Shown here: in pieces, positions 1 through 6,485 of the stretch
Numbering within the stretch: position 1 is the first letter of the stretch
Layout: each line of letters begins with the position of its first letter
NCBI GenBank assembly: GCA_028717045.1
Contig: JAQUON010000054.1
Location: 1-8,333, forward strand
Source: Candidatus Omnitrophota bacterium
GTDB lineage: Bacteria > Omnitrophota > Gorgyraeia > Gygaellales > Profunditerraquicolaceae
Direction: 5' to 3'
DNA: 8,333 nt
The notes under the pieces: model-generated
Databases searched by the model: none
Told to the model about the DNA's origin: nothing
Seen by the model: only the letters and a program-made list of their open reading frames with translations
Translations under genes and position numbers: made by a program

Positions 1-481
1 ATTTTACGATAAAGTTTTTTAAAAATCCCCACACCTTCTGGTTTGGGTTAGATACGTCTATGTGGCAGCGCCATATCCATTTATTAGCCGCCTTTTTTTC
101 AACCAGCGCAATCGGTTGGGGGTCGTGGACAAAAACGATATCCCCGTATATATTGACCTCTTTGATATTTTCGTTGCTCGTTTCCATAAAGACGTCAAAA
201 TCCGACTGCAAAATTTCTTCCGGCCTGCCGTGAAGGGCATTGTGGAACTTCTTGGTAACCTGAAAAAACTGTTCCCCGCCTTTTATCAAATCCCACCTTG
301 TATCAACGCCGAGTTCCCTTAAAAGAGGCACCATATTGGTTAAGATCTCGGCAACACCGCCCCCGACAGATGTGGAATTAATCTGCTGGATGACCTTGCC
401 CTTTAGTTTTTCTGCAAGGAGCCTTAAGTCACCAACGACAGACTGGCCCACAATAGGGATATATTCTTCAACCTTTGCCAT
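1..481 (-). CDS. treT: Trehalose glycosyltransferring synthase TreT-like GT4 (N-terminal 160 residues, runs off left edge)
   Basis: I translated this partial gene directly from the minus strand: it begins MAKVEEYIPIVGQ and stays open to the window edge. It carries the N-terminal signature of TreT, the GT4 enzyme that reversibly makes trehalose from NDP-glucose and glucose: NSTSVGGGVAEIL (about residues 36-48), VPLLRELGVDTRW, FHNALHG, VHDPQP and WRCHIDVSNPN. The glycine-rich GGGVAEIL loop and the VHDPQP strand belong to the first Rossmann domain. The catalytic C-terminal domain lies outside the window. The ATG overlaps the end of the DUF5752-like gene by 14 nt; an AAGGA lies about 13 nt upstream, a rather long spacing, so translational coupling is likely. 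Related GT4 trehalose phosphorylases share parts of this pattern, so reaction direction and donor nucleotide are open. The family call is firm. Confidence 0.9.
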   Translation of the reverse strand, partial: MAKVEEYIPIVGQSVVGDLRLLAEKLKGKVIQQINSTSVGGGVAEILTNMVPLLRELGVDTRWDLIKGGEQFFQVTKKFHNALHGRPEEILQSDFDVFMETSNENIKEVNIYGDIVFVHDPQPIALVEKKAANKWIWRCHIDVSNPNQKVWGFLKNFIVK

Positions 482-1154
482 CGTAACGTGCAATCCTTCT
501 CTTTATGATTTTAATCATGGTCTTGCGCAAATCCTCTATCGTATAGGTATAAGGATCAAGTCTGTTGATAGAATCCGCCAATTCCTTGTCCCCAAACGAA
601 CTCTCGATCCAGTTGGAAAAATCGTTATTTGCTTTCTCAAGCCTTAAGCGAGATTCAAAGATATGGAAATAAATGGAGTCGATAGTAACCTTGGTTAAGG
701 CGTCCGCAAATTCGTTTAAATCATACACTACATAATTTGTCGGCAGCACAAAGCTGACTGATCGTATAAAATAAAACTCATCCCCCTCGTGGGAAAATTT
801 CATTTTCGCCAAAGGGTTATCTTTTAAATATGACTCAATAGCCTCAACGATGCGTTCGCGCAATGCCCTGATGGTATTAAACTGGATTGTATCGATGCTT
901 GCTAATTTCTCACCCAGTTCGTCTTCTCCCAACACCTCAGTTACCCAGTATGCAAAATCGTTCGGCGGCTCGGGAGAAAGGTACTGGTGCTGCTGGAGAA
1001 ACCGGTGGGTATGATGATAAATACAGGAGCCAGGCACCTCTCTGATAAGCGCAAGCAGCTGGTTAAGCGTAGAAGCCCGTAAGCCCGTAAGCCCTGAGAG
1101 ATGCAATCGCGTATAAAACCTGAAAGGCTCTTTTGCTTTTCTTAATTCCGGCAC
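468..1154 (-). CDS. DUF5752-like protein with internal duplication, function unknown
   Basis: A 228-residue soluble protein with no signal peptide or membrane segment. From memory it resembles the DUF5752 family of unknown function; I am only fairly sure of the family number. The start is GTG at 1154, chosen because GGAGG lies 9 nt upstream (AAGGAGGAAAGACACG before GTG). It overlaps the phosphatase gene by 13 nt and the TreT gene by 14 nt, so it is locked between two trehalose genes. Two halves are visibly related: residues about 11-110 and 127-221 share LN, IY-x-H, NDF-x-x-W, a G followed by EL, then D and LR at near-constant offsets of 111-116 residues. Copy 1 has a histidine-rich HHTHRF (47-52) followed by SPEPPNDF; copy 2 lacks these histidines. 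No enzyme motif is recognised. Context suggests a role linked to TreT or trehalose metabolism, which is inference. Confidence 0.85.
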   Translation of the reverse strand: MPELRKAKEPFRFYTRLHLSGLTGLRASTLNQLLALIREVPGSCIYHHTHRFLQQHQYLSPEPPNDFAYWVTEVLGEDELGEKLASIDTIQFNTIRALRERIVEAIESYLKDNPLAKMKFSHEGDEFYFIRSVSFVLPTNYVVYDLNEFADALTKVTIDSIYFHIFESRLRLEKANNDFSNWIESSFGDKELADSINRLDPYTYTIEDLRKTMIKIIKRRIARYDGKG

Positions 1155-1957
1155 CGTGTCTTTCCTCCTTCAAGCCGCAGAAGTTCTTCGAACAGCCGCG
1201 CTACTTCCTTTGTACCCCGCAGGTAGAACTGTGCATAGGATTTTTTCGGAAGGCCGACATGCACGCCTATACCCTTGTTTCTCACTGCCTGGAATGCATC
1301 CTCATCAGTAACATCATCACCGATATAAAGCGGCAAAAGGGAAGCCGCCTTGCTTGAAAATTTCTGCCTCGCGAACAACCACAGTACTGCCTTGCCTTTA
1401 TCCCAAGAAACTGGCGGCCTTATTTCCATTACCATCTTTCCCGAGCTCGTCTTTACCTTATGCGTAAGAACATACGTCATCACAGATCCCTCAAACGCTG
1501 TTTTTATTTCAGGAATTAGGCTTCGCTTCGCACGACGGTAATGGAGGCTTAAAGAAAAACCCTTATCTTCAAGCAATACGCCTTTAAAACGGGATACCTT
1601 CTCTAAAATTTCTGGTTTAAGCTTTCGGAGTATCTTTCTGAAACCCGCATACACAGGGCTCCTGAACCTTATCTGCGGCCCCTCAATCTCAAAACCGTGA
1701 TTACCCACATATGTGATTCCCTTGATACCGACTAACCGCTTGATATCTTTTAACGCTCTCCCCGTAATAACTACTATAGTATAATCTTTCTGCTGTGTCA
1801 AATCACTCAATAGTTGCTTCGTTTTTCTAGACAAAAGCGCCCTCTGCGGCTTATCGACAATGGGCGTTAAAGTCCCGTCGTAATCTAAAAATAACATTCT
1901 ATGCTTGTTATGCAGCTTCTCTTTAAACTCTTCCCAGTGCCCGAGCAGGTGCTTCAT
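1142..1957 (-). CDS. otsB: Trehalose-6-phosphate phosphatase (OtsB, HAD superfamily)
   Basis: A 271-residue enzyme that removes phosphate from trehalose 6-phosphate, the second step of the OtsA-OtsB route. The HAD motifs are in order: LDYDGTL (D25 nucleophile, D27 acid/base), VVITGR (about 62-67), the family motif GNHGFE (about 85-90), the motif III lysine in WDKGK (about 185-189), and GDDVTDEDAF (about 213-222) with the magnesium-binding acidic residues. The insert between motifs II and III is the usual cap region. Length is normal for OtsB. I chose the ATG at 1957, which overlaps the antiporter stop as ATGA. An in-frame ATG at 2014 would add 19 residues lying inside the antiporter gene and has no extra support. 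No strong ribosome site precedes the 1957 ATG, consistent with coupling to antiporter translation. The downstream gene overlaps its end by 13 nt. Confidence 0.93.
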   Translation of the reverse strand: MKHLLGHWEEFKEKLHNKHRMLFLDYDGTLTPIVDKPQRALLSRKTKQLLSDLTQQKDYTIVVITGRALKDIKRLVGIKGITYVGNHGFEIEGPQIRFRSPVYAGFRKILRKLKPEILEKVSRFKGVLLEDKGFSLSLHYRRAKRSLIPEIKTAFEGSVMTYVLTHKVKTSSGKMVMEIRPPVSWDKGKAVLWLFARQKFSSKAASLLPLYIGDDVTDEDAFQAVRNKGIGVHVGLPKKSYAQFYLRGTKEVARLFEELLRLEGGKTRCRN

Positions 1958-3144
1958 GGCGAAGAACTCTGCAATGCTACATCTCCGGCCTTGTGCAACG
2001 CGTACTTTGTACACAAAGGGCCAATTATTTCATAGATAACCGTCGTGGCAATAATAGTTGTAAAAATCATATTCCCGACATCGGGAAAATCATTCTTTGC
2101 GATAAGCGCGCAACCGAGCGCAACGCCTGCCTGGGGAATCAGGGCAAGGCCTAAATATTTTTTAATGTTGCGTTGCGCGCGCGCAAAATGCGCCCCAACG
2201 CCTGCCCCGCACATTTTCCCAAGTACGCGGGATATAAGGTAAGTGATGCCAATCAATCCCAGCTTTGGTAAAATACTTATTTCTAGATTCGCGCCCGCCA
2301 ATACGAAAAAGAGCAAGAACAAAGGAGGGTCTATAGTCTTTAAACTCTCGAAGAATTTAAGCGGGGTTTTGTCTATATTAATAAGAACTGCTCCAAAAAA
2401 CATATTTGAGAGTAGTACTGAGAGGTGAAACCGTAGTGCCAAGCCTATCGTGAGAAAAACAAAACCTATTGTTAAAATCAACAGCTCTGCCTGGGAACGC
2501 AAAAATTTTGACAGAGAAGAAAGCAACGCCGCTACAATGGCACCTAATACAAAGGCTCCCAATATAGTTAATAAAGACGCAGAAAATACCTTAAATAAAA
2601 AGAACCCTGCAAGCATATGGTTATAAATTGCCTGGGCAACCGCCAAGGAAACTGCAAATATGATAAGACACCAGGCATCGTCAATTGCCACTACCCCCAG
2701 AAGCGTATCAGTAAAATTACCTTTTGAGCGGAATTCTCTTATCACCATCACGGTAGCAGCCGGGGCTGTTGCTGAAGCGATAGCACCGAATACTAACGCG
2801 ATATAGAAAGGCTGATGCAGTATTAACAAAAATGCCACGGTCACAAAAATCCACGCACCCGTTGCCTCAAGTACGGATATCCAAAGCACAGATTTCCCGA
2901 TACGGCTGAAATTCTGGAGGGAAAAGTTTTGACCAATACCGAATGCAATCACTCCTAGTACGATATTAGAAATCAACGCGGAAGCATTCAATAAATCTGA
3001 GGGTAGAAACGAACCGACCGATGGCCCGATGAGTATCCCTAGTAATAAATACGCAGTTACGGAAGGGAATTTAATCTTGCCCAACAACTTGGCTAAAAAA
3101 AAGCCTGCGAGTAAAATAAACCCGAGCCCTAATACGGTATTCAT
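1954..3144 (-). CDS. CPA2-family cation/proton antiporter (Kef/NapA type)
   Basis: A 396-residue, almost wholly hydrophobic protein with about 11-13 membrane segments, fitting a monovalent cation:proton antiporter without the C-terminal RCK/TrkA-N domain of full KefB/KefC. Family marks are FPSVTAYLLLGILIGP near the N terminus (about 26-41), SATAPAATVMVIRE (about 124-137) in the unwound-helix region, an aspartate pair in VAIDDAW (D155, D156), and RVLGK (about 305-309). In NapA/NhaA-type exchangers the paired aspartates go with electrogenic exchange and the basic residue after them helps bind protons; assigning that here is inference. Ion choice (Na+ or K+) cannot be read. The start codon shares one base with the CBS gene stop (TAATG) and its own stop overlaps otsB as ATGA. 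The missing cytosolic domain may be replaced by the neighbouring CBS protein. Confidence 0.92.
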   Translation of the reverse strand: MNTVLGLGFILLAGFFLAKLLGKIKFPSVTAYLLLGILIGPSVGSFLPSDLLNASALISNIVLGVIAFGIGQNFSLQNFSRIGKSVLWISVLEATGAWIFVTVAFLLILHQPFYIALVFGAIASATAPAATVMVIREFRSKGNFTDTLLGVVAIDDAWCLIIFAVSLAVAQAIYNHMLAGFFLFKVFSASLLTILGAFVLGAIVAALLSSLSKFLRSQAELLILTIGFVFLTIGLALRFHLSVLLSNMFFGAVLINIDKTPLKFFESLKTIDPPLFLLFFVLAGANLEISILPKLGLIGITYLISRVLGKMCGAGVGAHFARAQRNIKKYLGLALIPQAGVALGCALIAKNDFPDVGNMIFTTIIATTVIYEIIGPLCTKYALHKAGDVALQSSSP

Positions 3145-3614
3145 TAGATAACGCCCTTTTGGTGAAAGACTTCGCGAATGATATCAAAAACTCCGATCAT
3201 ACCTACGAGCGTATTATTTTTGTCCACCACAGGAAATTCCTCTTTAAGATGCATTTTCATAAGATTGAATGCTTCTTCTATCGACATGTCTTCCCGTAAA
3301 GAAACAATCTTTTGTTCCATAATATCTTCTACTAGCACCAGATTTCCCACTTCTTCGGTAAGATCGATATGAAAAATATTATCTTCGCCTTCTTCATCAA
3401 GAAAAGGAACGGCCTTGAGCAACTCGGGATTATACGGTCGGAATACATTCAGCAGGTTCTGGAAAGAAACAATCCCCGCTAAATGCCCTTGCTCATCAAC
3501 AACCGGTACGAGGGGGAATATATGGAATTTGATAAACATGGTAAGCAATGCCTTGAGCGTGGTGCTGCGCGTTACGGTAATCACATTCTTTGACATTAGC
3601 TCTTTTACCTGCAT
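3144..3614 (-). CDS. Stand-alone CBS-domain pair protein
   Basis: A 156-residue cytosolic protein made of two CBS domains and nothing else. CBS1 covers about residues 1-58 (VKELMSKNVITVTRSTTLKA, PVVDEQGHLAGIVSFQNLL) and CBS2 about 95-150 (VEDIMEQKIVSLREDMSIEE, PVVDKNNTLVGMIGVFDIIRE), joined by an acidic linker of about 35 residues (FLDEEGEDN). Such pairs form a Bateman module that usually binds adenine nucleotides such as AMP, ATP or c-di-AMP and regulates an attached or neighbouring protein. The ribosome site is strong (AAGGAG, 6 nt before ATG). It starts 2 nt after the otsA stop and its stop shares a base with the antiporter start, so it probably regulates that transporter or otsA. The ligand and target are inference. 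Confidence 0.93.
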   Translation of the reverse strand: MQVKELMSKNVITVTRSTTLKALLTMFIKFHIFPLVPVVDEQGHLAGIVSFQNLLNVFRPYNPELLKAVPFLDEEGEDNIFHIDLTEEVGNLVLVEDIMEQKIVSLREDMSIEEAFNLMKMHLKEEFPVVDKNNTLVGMIGVFDIIREVFHQKGVI

Positions 3615-3616
3615 GG

Positions 3617-5095
3617 CTACTCCTTAAATTCAAACTTTAAAAGTTCGGATAAGACTTTACCCGACCAGCGGAAAATGTTGTGCTGTTGAATCAGGTCCCT
3701 CATCTTCGACATCCTTTTTTTGCGTTCCTCATCGGGCATCGATAACGCAAAGAAAATCCCTTCGCTGAATTGCTCGCGGTCATACGGATTCACCAGGATC
3801 GCATCGGTGAGCTCCCTGGATGCGCCCGTAAACTGGCTTAATACAAGCATCCCCTGTTCATCCGAACGGCTGGCAACAAATTCTTTCGCGACAAGGTTCA
3901 TCCCGTCGTGCAGCGAGCTTACCAAACATACATCGCCCATACGGTAAAACGCGATAAGGTCAAGAAAAGATAGGTGCCTTCTCACTAAAATAATCGGTTC
4001 CCAGGTATCGGTAGAGTGCTTCCAGTTAATCTCCTCTACGAGCGCATTGATTTCGTCGTTGAGCTCTTTATATTTAGGGATGTGTATACGGCTAAGCTCC
4101 CCCATCTGTAAAAAGACGACCTTCTCTTTCAATTCCGGGTGCCTCTCCAGCAGTCCATCTACGGCAAGAAGCCGCTCGGGGATACCTTTGGTATAATCAA
4201 TGCGGTCAAGCCCCAGTAAGACCTTGTAGCCGCCAAGCCTGAATTCTTCAACGAGTGCCTCCTGGATCTTTAAAACCTCAGCCGAAACTGATATCCGGTT
4301 GATGCCCTCAAAATCAATACTGATAGGATACGGCCTGATAAGGGTTTCGTGGTCCTGGCGGGTAACAGAGAATTTTTCCCGGTCGATTTTCGATTCTATC
4401 TCCCTGTCCACGGCCTCTATAAAATTATCGCGGTGGTTGCGGATATGAAAACCTAAAAGGTCATTTGCAAGAAGCCCCTCAAGGATTTCTTTTTTTTGAG
4501 GGCAGATCCTGAAAGAATCATAGTTTGGCCAGGGGATATGCCAGAAATGCGCGATAACGAACTGGCTGGGAGATATTTCTTTGAGAAACTTAGGAAGCAA
4601 ACAAAGGTGGTAGTCTTGTATCCACACAAATGCTTTTTTATCTCCTGCCTCCTCCTTCACTGCCGCGGCAAATTTACGGTTCACTTTCACATATTGACCC
4701 CAATCTTCCTGCCTGAATAAGGGCCGCTCAAACGCCATATGGCATAAAGGCCATAAGGCCTCGTTTGAATAACCGTAATAATACCCGTTTTCTTCTTCTT
4801 TGCTCAGCCAGACCCGCTTGAGGCTATATGAAGGGTTTTCCGGCGGAACTTTTATCTTACCTTTCTCGTCGGCAACTTTCCGGTCAGCATCTCCATTGCC
4901 AAAAGCCACCCACGTCCCATGGCATGCCTGCATCACCGGGTCCAGGGCAGTGATTACCCCTCCTGCGCCCCGGCGGCATTCAACCTTACCTTTGTTGAAT
5001 ACGTGTACATAGGGCTGCCTGTTCGAAACAACTATGAATAAATAATCTCCCAGCTTGTCCTTAACTAGATTTTGCAAGTCTGATTTTGACCACAT
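3617..5095 (-). CDS. otsA: Trehalose-6-phosphate synthase, GT20 family (OtsA-like)
   Basis: A 492-residue GT20 glycosyltransferase that should join glucose from an NDP-glucose donor to glucose 6-phosphate. Visible landmarks: VVSNRQ (about 22-27), RRGAGGVITALDPV (about 41-54), GYSNEALWPLCH (about 108-119), WIQDYHLCLLP (about 158-168), FWHIPWP (about 184-190), LLGFHI, GLDRIDYTKGIPER (about 295-308), LHDGMNLVAKEFVASR (about 395-410) and LSQFTGASREL. These cover both nucleotide-sugar and acceptor sites known from E. coli OtsA. Some differ from that enzyme: FWHIPWP for FLHIPFP, HDGMN for RDGMN, and an unusual INWKHSTDTW where E. coli has INGKYG. Other GT20 products such as glucosylglycerol-phosphate therefore cannot be fully excluded, but otsB downstream favours trehalose. 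I chose the ATG at 5095 because CAAGGAGGG lies 7 nt upstream; an in-frame ATG at 5122 would place this site inside the gene. Confidence 0.93.
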   Translation of the reverse strand: MWSKSDLQNLVKDKLGDYLFIVVSNRQPYVHVFNKGKVECRRGAGGVITALDPVMQACHGTWVAFGNGDADRKVADEKGKIKVPPENPSYSLKRVWLSKEEENGYYYGYSNEALWPLCHMAFERPLFRQEDWGQYVKVNRKFAAAVKEEAGDKKAFVWIQDYHLCLLPKFLKEISPSQFVIAHFWHIPWPNYDSFRICPQKKEILEGLLANDLLGFHIRNHRDNFIEAVDREIESKIDREKFSVTRQDHETLIRPYPISIDFEGINRISVSAEVLKIQEALVEEFRLGGYKVLLGLDRIDYTKGIPERLLAVDGLLERHPELKEKVVFLQMGELSRIHIPKYKELNDEINALVEEINWKHSTDTWEPIILVRRHLSFLDLIAFYRMGDVCLVSSLHDGMNLVAKEFVASRSDEQGMLVLSQFTGASRELTDAILVNPYDREQFSEGIFFALSMPDEERKKRMSKMRDLIQQHNIFRWSGKVLSELLKFEFKE

Positions 5096-5113
5096 ACATT
5101 GCCCTCCTTGAAT

Positions 5114-5132
5114 GTAGGACAAAATATCCCAC
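5114..5132 (-). promoter_or_regulatory. Possible hairpin in the otsA leader, next to the ribosome site
   Basis: In the 92-nt gap between the channel gene and otsA, the transcript could fold as GUGGGA / UCCUAC (6 pairs, one G-U) around a 7-nt loop. It lies just upstream of the otsA ribosome site. The hexamer TAGGAC also occurs twice on the plus strand (5115-5120 and 5134-5139), 19 nt apart. This may be an operator, a translational control element or an mRNA processing site, or it may be chance. I see no T-rich tract that would make it a terminator. A TTGAGA (minus strand, about 5153-5148) lies upstream but has only a weak -10 partner, so an internal promoter is uncertain. Confidence 0.3.
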
Positions 5133-5187
5133 TTAGGACCAGATGCCTCTCAATGCGGTATTTAAGTCCTTATAAGAAGAGATGACT

Positions 5188-6243
5188 TTACGCTGCTTTT
5201 TCCTGGCTGTAGTTTATTGCCCTAATGGGATAAGGTATGATAATGCCTTCTTTGGCGTACCTTGAATGGAGCCGCTTGACAAACTCATGCTTTATGAGGT
5301 ATTGATCTACGTATTCTTTTGCCCTTAAGATCACGGTAAAATTAATGCTAAAATCTGCGAAGGTATGATAACGGATAAAGGGGTCGAAACCGGGGACTCC
5401 CCCAGCCACTTCTTTCATTACCTCTTTTGCGACCTCACAGGTTACTTTTTCCACTTTTTTCAGGTCGCTGTCATAGTGAACCCCAACGTTTATCAGGACC
5501 GCCATCTCTTTATCGGGAAGGTAATAGTTGGTGATAATTGACTGCGTAAGTTTCGAGTTAGGCACCAGCACCACATTGTTCGGCAGCATTTTTATCTTAG
5601 TGTTGCGCCAGTTAATATCTATCACATACCCCTCTTCGCCTGACTCAAGCTTGACATAATCTCCTACCCGCACCTGCTTCGACGCAATTGTATAGAAACC
5701 GGCAAAGAGGTTAGAAAGGGTATCCTGAAGCGCAAGAGCTACCGCGAGCCCCCCTACGCCCAGAGTCGCCAGGATCGGAGCAATGGAGATACCGAGGCTG
5801 TTGAGAATAATCAAGATGCCTATACCGAATACGATTATCCTGGAAAAATTCTGGGTAAGCGTAGTAACGGGCAGCGCAGATTCAATTCTATTGGAATAAA
5901 CGGTAATGAATTTAGAGGCGATGTTGGACAACACAAAGGTGACCGATATGATGCCTAACACGAGTATGATTTTGCTGATAATATGCACCACATTTTGAGG
6001 GACAGCGGAGATTGCAAGCGCAAAATAAATACCGAGCATCAAAAACCATATGACAAACGGCCCCCTGATTGCGCCTATAATAATATCGTCTATCTTTGAT
6101 GAGGTCTTCTGCGTCCAGCGTATCAATCTGGCAAAAATAGCCCTTCGTAGCAGGAGGCCTGCCAAGAGAGTGCCGCATAATACCAGCACAGGCGTGACCA
6201 CTTCGAGTATTTTTTGCGCATTATCCATCACAAACTCTTTCAT
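5188..6243 (-). CDS. MscS-family mechanosensitive ion channel
   Basis: A 351-residue membrane channel of the small-conductance mechanosensitive family, which opens under membrane tension and releases solutes during hypo-osmotic shock. About five membrane segments are visible (roughly residues 12-33, 61-81, 89-109, 134-156 and 157-187), more than the three of E. coli MscS, giving a YnaI-like layout. The last is the pore helix, with the glycine/alanine-rich stretch LGVGGLAVALALQDTLSN. The beta domain follows: VRVGDYVKLESGEEGYVIDI, then NVVLVPNSKL (about 191-240). The C-terminal alpha/beta domain is complete. I chose the ATG at 6243 because AAAGGAG lies 5 nt upstream; the frame extends to an ATG at 6294, but that start would sit inside the promoter. 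It is first in the osmotic operon and ends 92 nt before otsA. Confidence 0.95.
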   Translation of the reverse strand: MKEFVMDNAQKILEVVTPVLVLCGTLLAGLLLRRAIFARLIRWTQKTSSKIDDIIIGAIRGPFVIWFLMLGIYFALAISAVPQNVVHIISKIILVLGIISVTFVLSNIASKFITVYSNRIESALPVTTLTQNFSRIIVFGIGILIILNSLGISIAPILATLGVGGLAVALALQDTLSNLFAGFYTIASKQVRVGDYVKLESGEEGYVIDINWRNTKIKMLPNNVVLVPNSKLTQSIITNYYLPDKEMAVLINVGVHYDSDLKKVEKVTCEVAKEVMKEVAGGVPGFDPFIRYHTFADFSINFTVILRAKEYVDQYLIKHEFVKRLHSRYAKEGIIIPYPIRAINYSQEKAA

Positions 6244-6265
6244 CACTGCTCCTTTTCCAGCTTTT

Positions 6266-6294
6266 ATTATATCCAAATGCGCAGGGCAAGGCAA
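6266..6294 (-). promoter_or_regulatory. Sigma70-like promoter of the channel/trehalose operon
   Basis: On the minus strand TTGCCT (6294-6289) and a perfect TATAAT (6271-6266) are separated by 17 nt. The expected start of transcription lies near 6259, only about 16 nt before the channel gene ATG and just ahead of its AAAGGAG ribosome site. The -35 matches the consensus at four of six positions. No other convincing promoter is seen before the downstream genes, so this one may drive all seven. Confidence 0.7.
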
Positions 6295-6365
6295 GGCTTT
6301 TTCTAAAGGATTTTAATATCCGACGGAAAGAACGGGGGAATGTAACGAGTAAGGAACAGAAAAGG

Positions 6366-6400
6366 GATTAAAAATAAATAGGGGGCTATATAGCCCCCTT
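6366..6400 (-). terminator. Intrinsic terminator after the rubrerythrin-lipoprotein-amidase operon
   Basis: A perfect 18-bp palindrome, GGGGGCTATATAGCCCCC (6381-6398), forms a stem of about 7-8 pairs with a tiny loop. On the minus strand it is followed by TATTTATTTTTAA, a T-rich tail typical of rho-independent termination; on the plus strand what follows is TTGGTGATG, so it works for minus-strand transcripts. It lies about 87 nt after the amidase stop and about 120 nt before the channel gene promoter, cleanly separating the two operons. Confidence 0.85.
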
Positions 6401-6435
6401 GGTGATGAGTAACCTACGCACCCTTCTATGTCTAA

Positions 6436-6465
6436 AGTATAACACACTATGGCCCGGGATTTCAA
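6436..6465 (-). promoter_or_regulatory. Promoter-like element between amidase stop and terminator
   Basis: On the minus strand TTGAAA (6465-6460) and TATACT (6441-6436) are 18 nt apart, each differing from the consensus at one position. Transcription would start near 6429 and reach the terminator after about 57 nt, without room for a gene. Either it makes a short RNA, or it reads through to the channel gene, or it is a chance match. Confidence 0.35.
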
Positions 6466-6473
6466 GTCCGGGC
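6452..6473 (-). other. GC-rich hairpin just after the amidase stop
   Basis: GCCCGG and CCGGGC form a perfect 6-bp stem around a 10-nt loop, starting 13 nt after the amidase stop codon. On the minus strand it is followed by CATAGTG, not a T-tract, so it is not a standard terminator; it could protect the 3' end of the message. On the plus strand it is followed by only TTTAAG. Confidence 0.45.
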
Positions 6474-6485
6474 TTTAAGTAACTG

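Noticed and set aside
62..322. Plus-strand open frame of 86 codons opposite the TreT gene
   Set aside because: It lies antisense to a clearly conserved glycosyltransferase and its product has no recognisable features; it is a shadow of the coding strand.
1955..2014. Longer start for the trehalose phosphatase at 2014
   Set aside because: The 19 extra residues lie within the antiporter coding region, have no better ribosome site and add no family motif; the ATGA overlap at 1957 is the normal coupling arrangement.
5096..5122. Longer start for OtsA at 5122
   Set aside because: The strong CAAGGAGGG ribosome site would fall inside the coding region, and it is correctly spaced for the ATG at 5095.
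5912..6178. 88-codon minus-strand frame inside the MscS gene
   Set aside because: It is an out-of-frame reading of the channel's membrane region with no family features of its own.
6244..6294. Longer start for the MscS channel at 6294
   Set aside because: It would overlap the -10 and -35 elements, while a strong AAAGGAG precedes the ATG at 6243.
6381..6398. Perfect GGGGGCTATATAGCCCCC palindrome as an attachment site or transposon end
   Set aside because: It is single-copy in the window, has no recombinase or target duplication nearby, and its T-rich flank on the minus strand explains it as a terminator.
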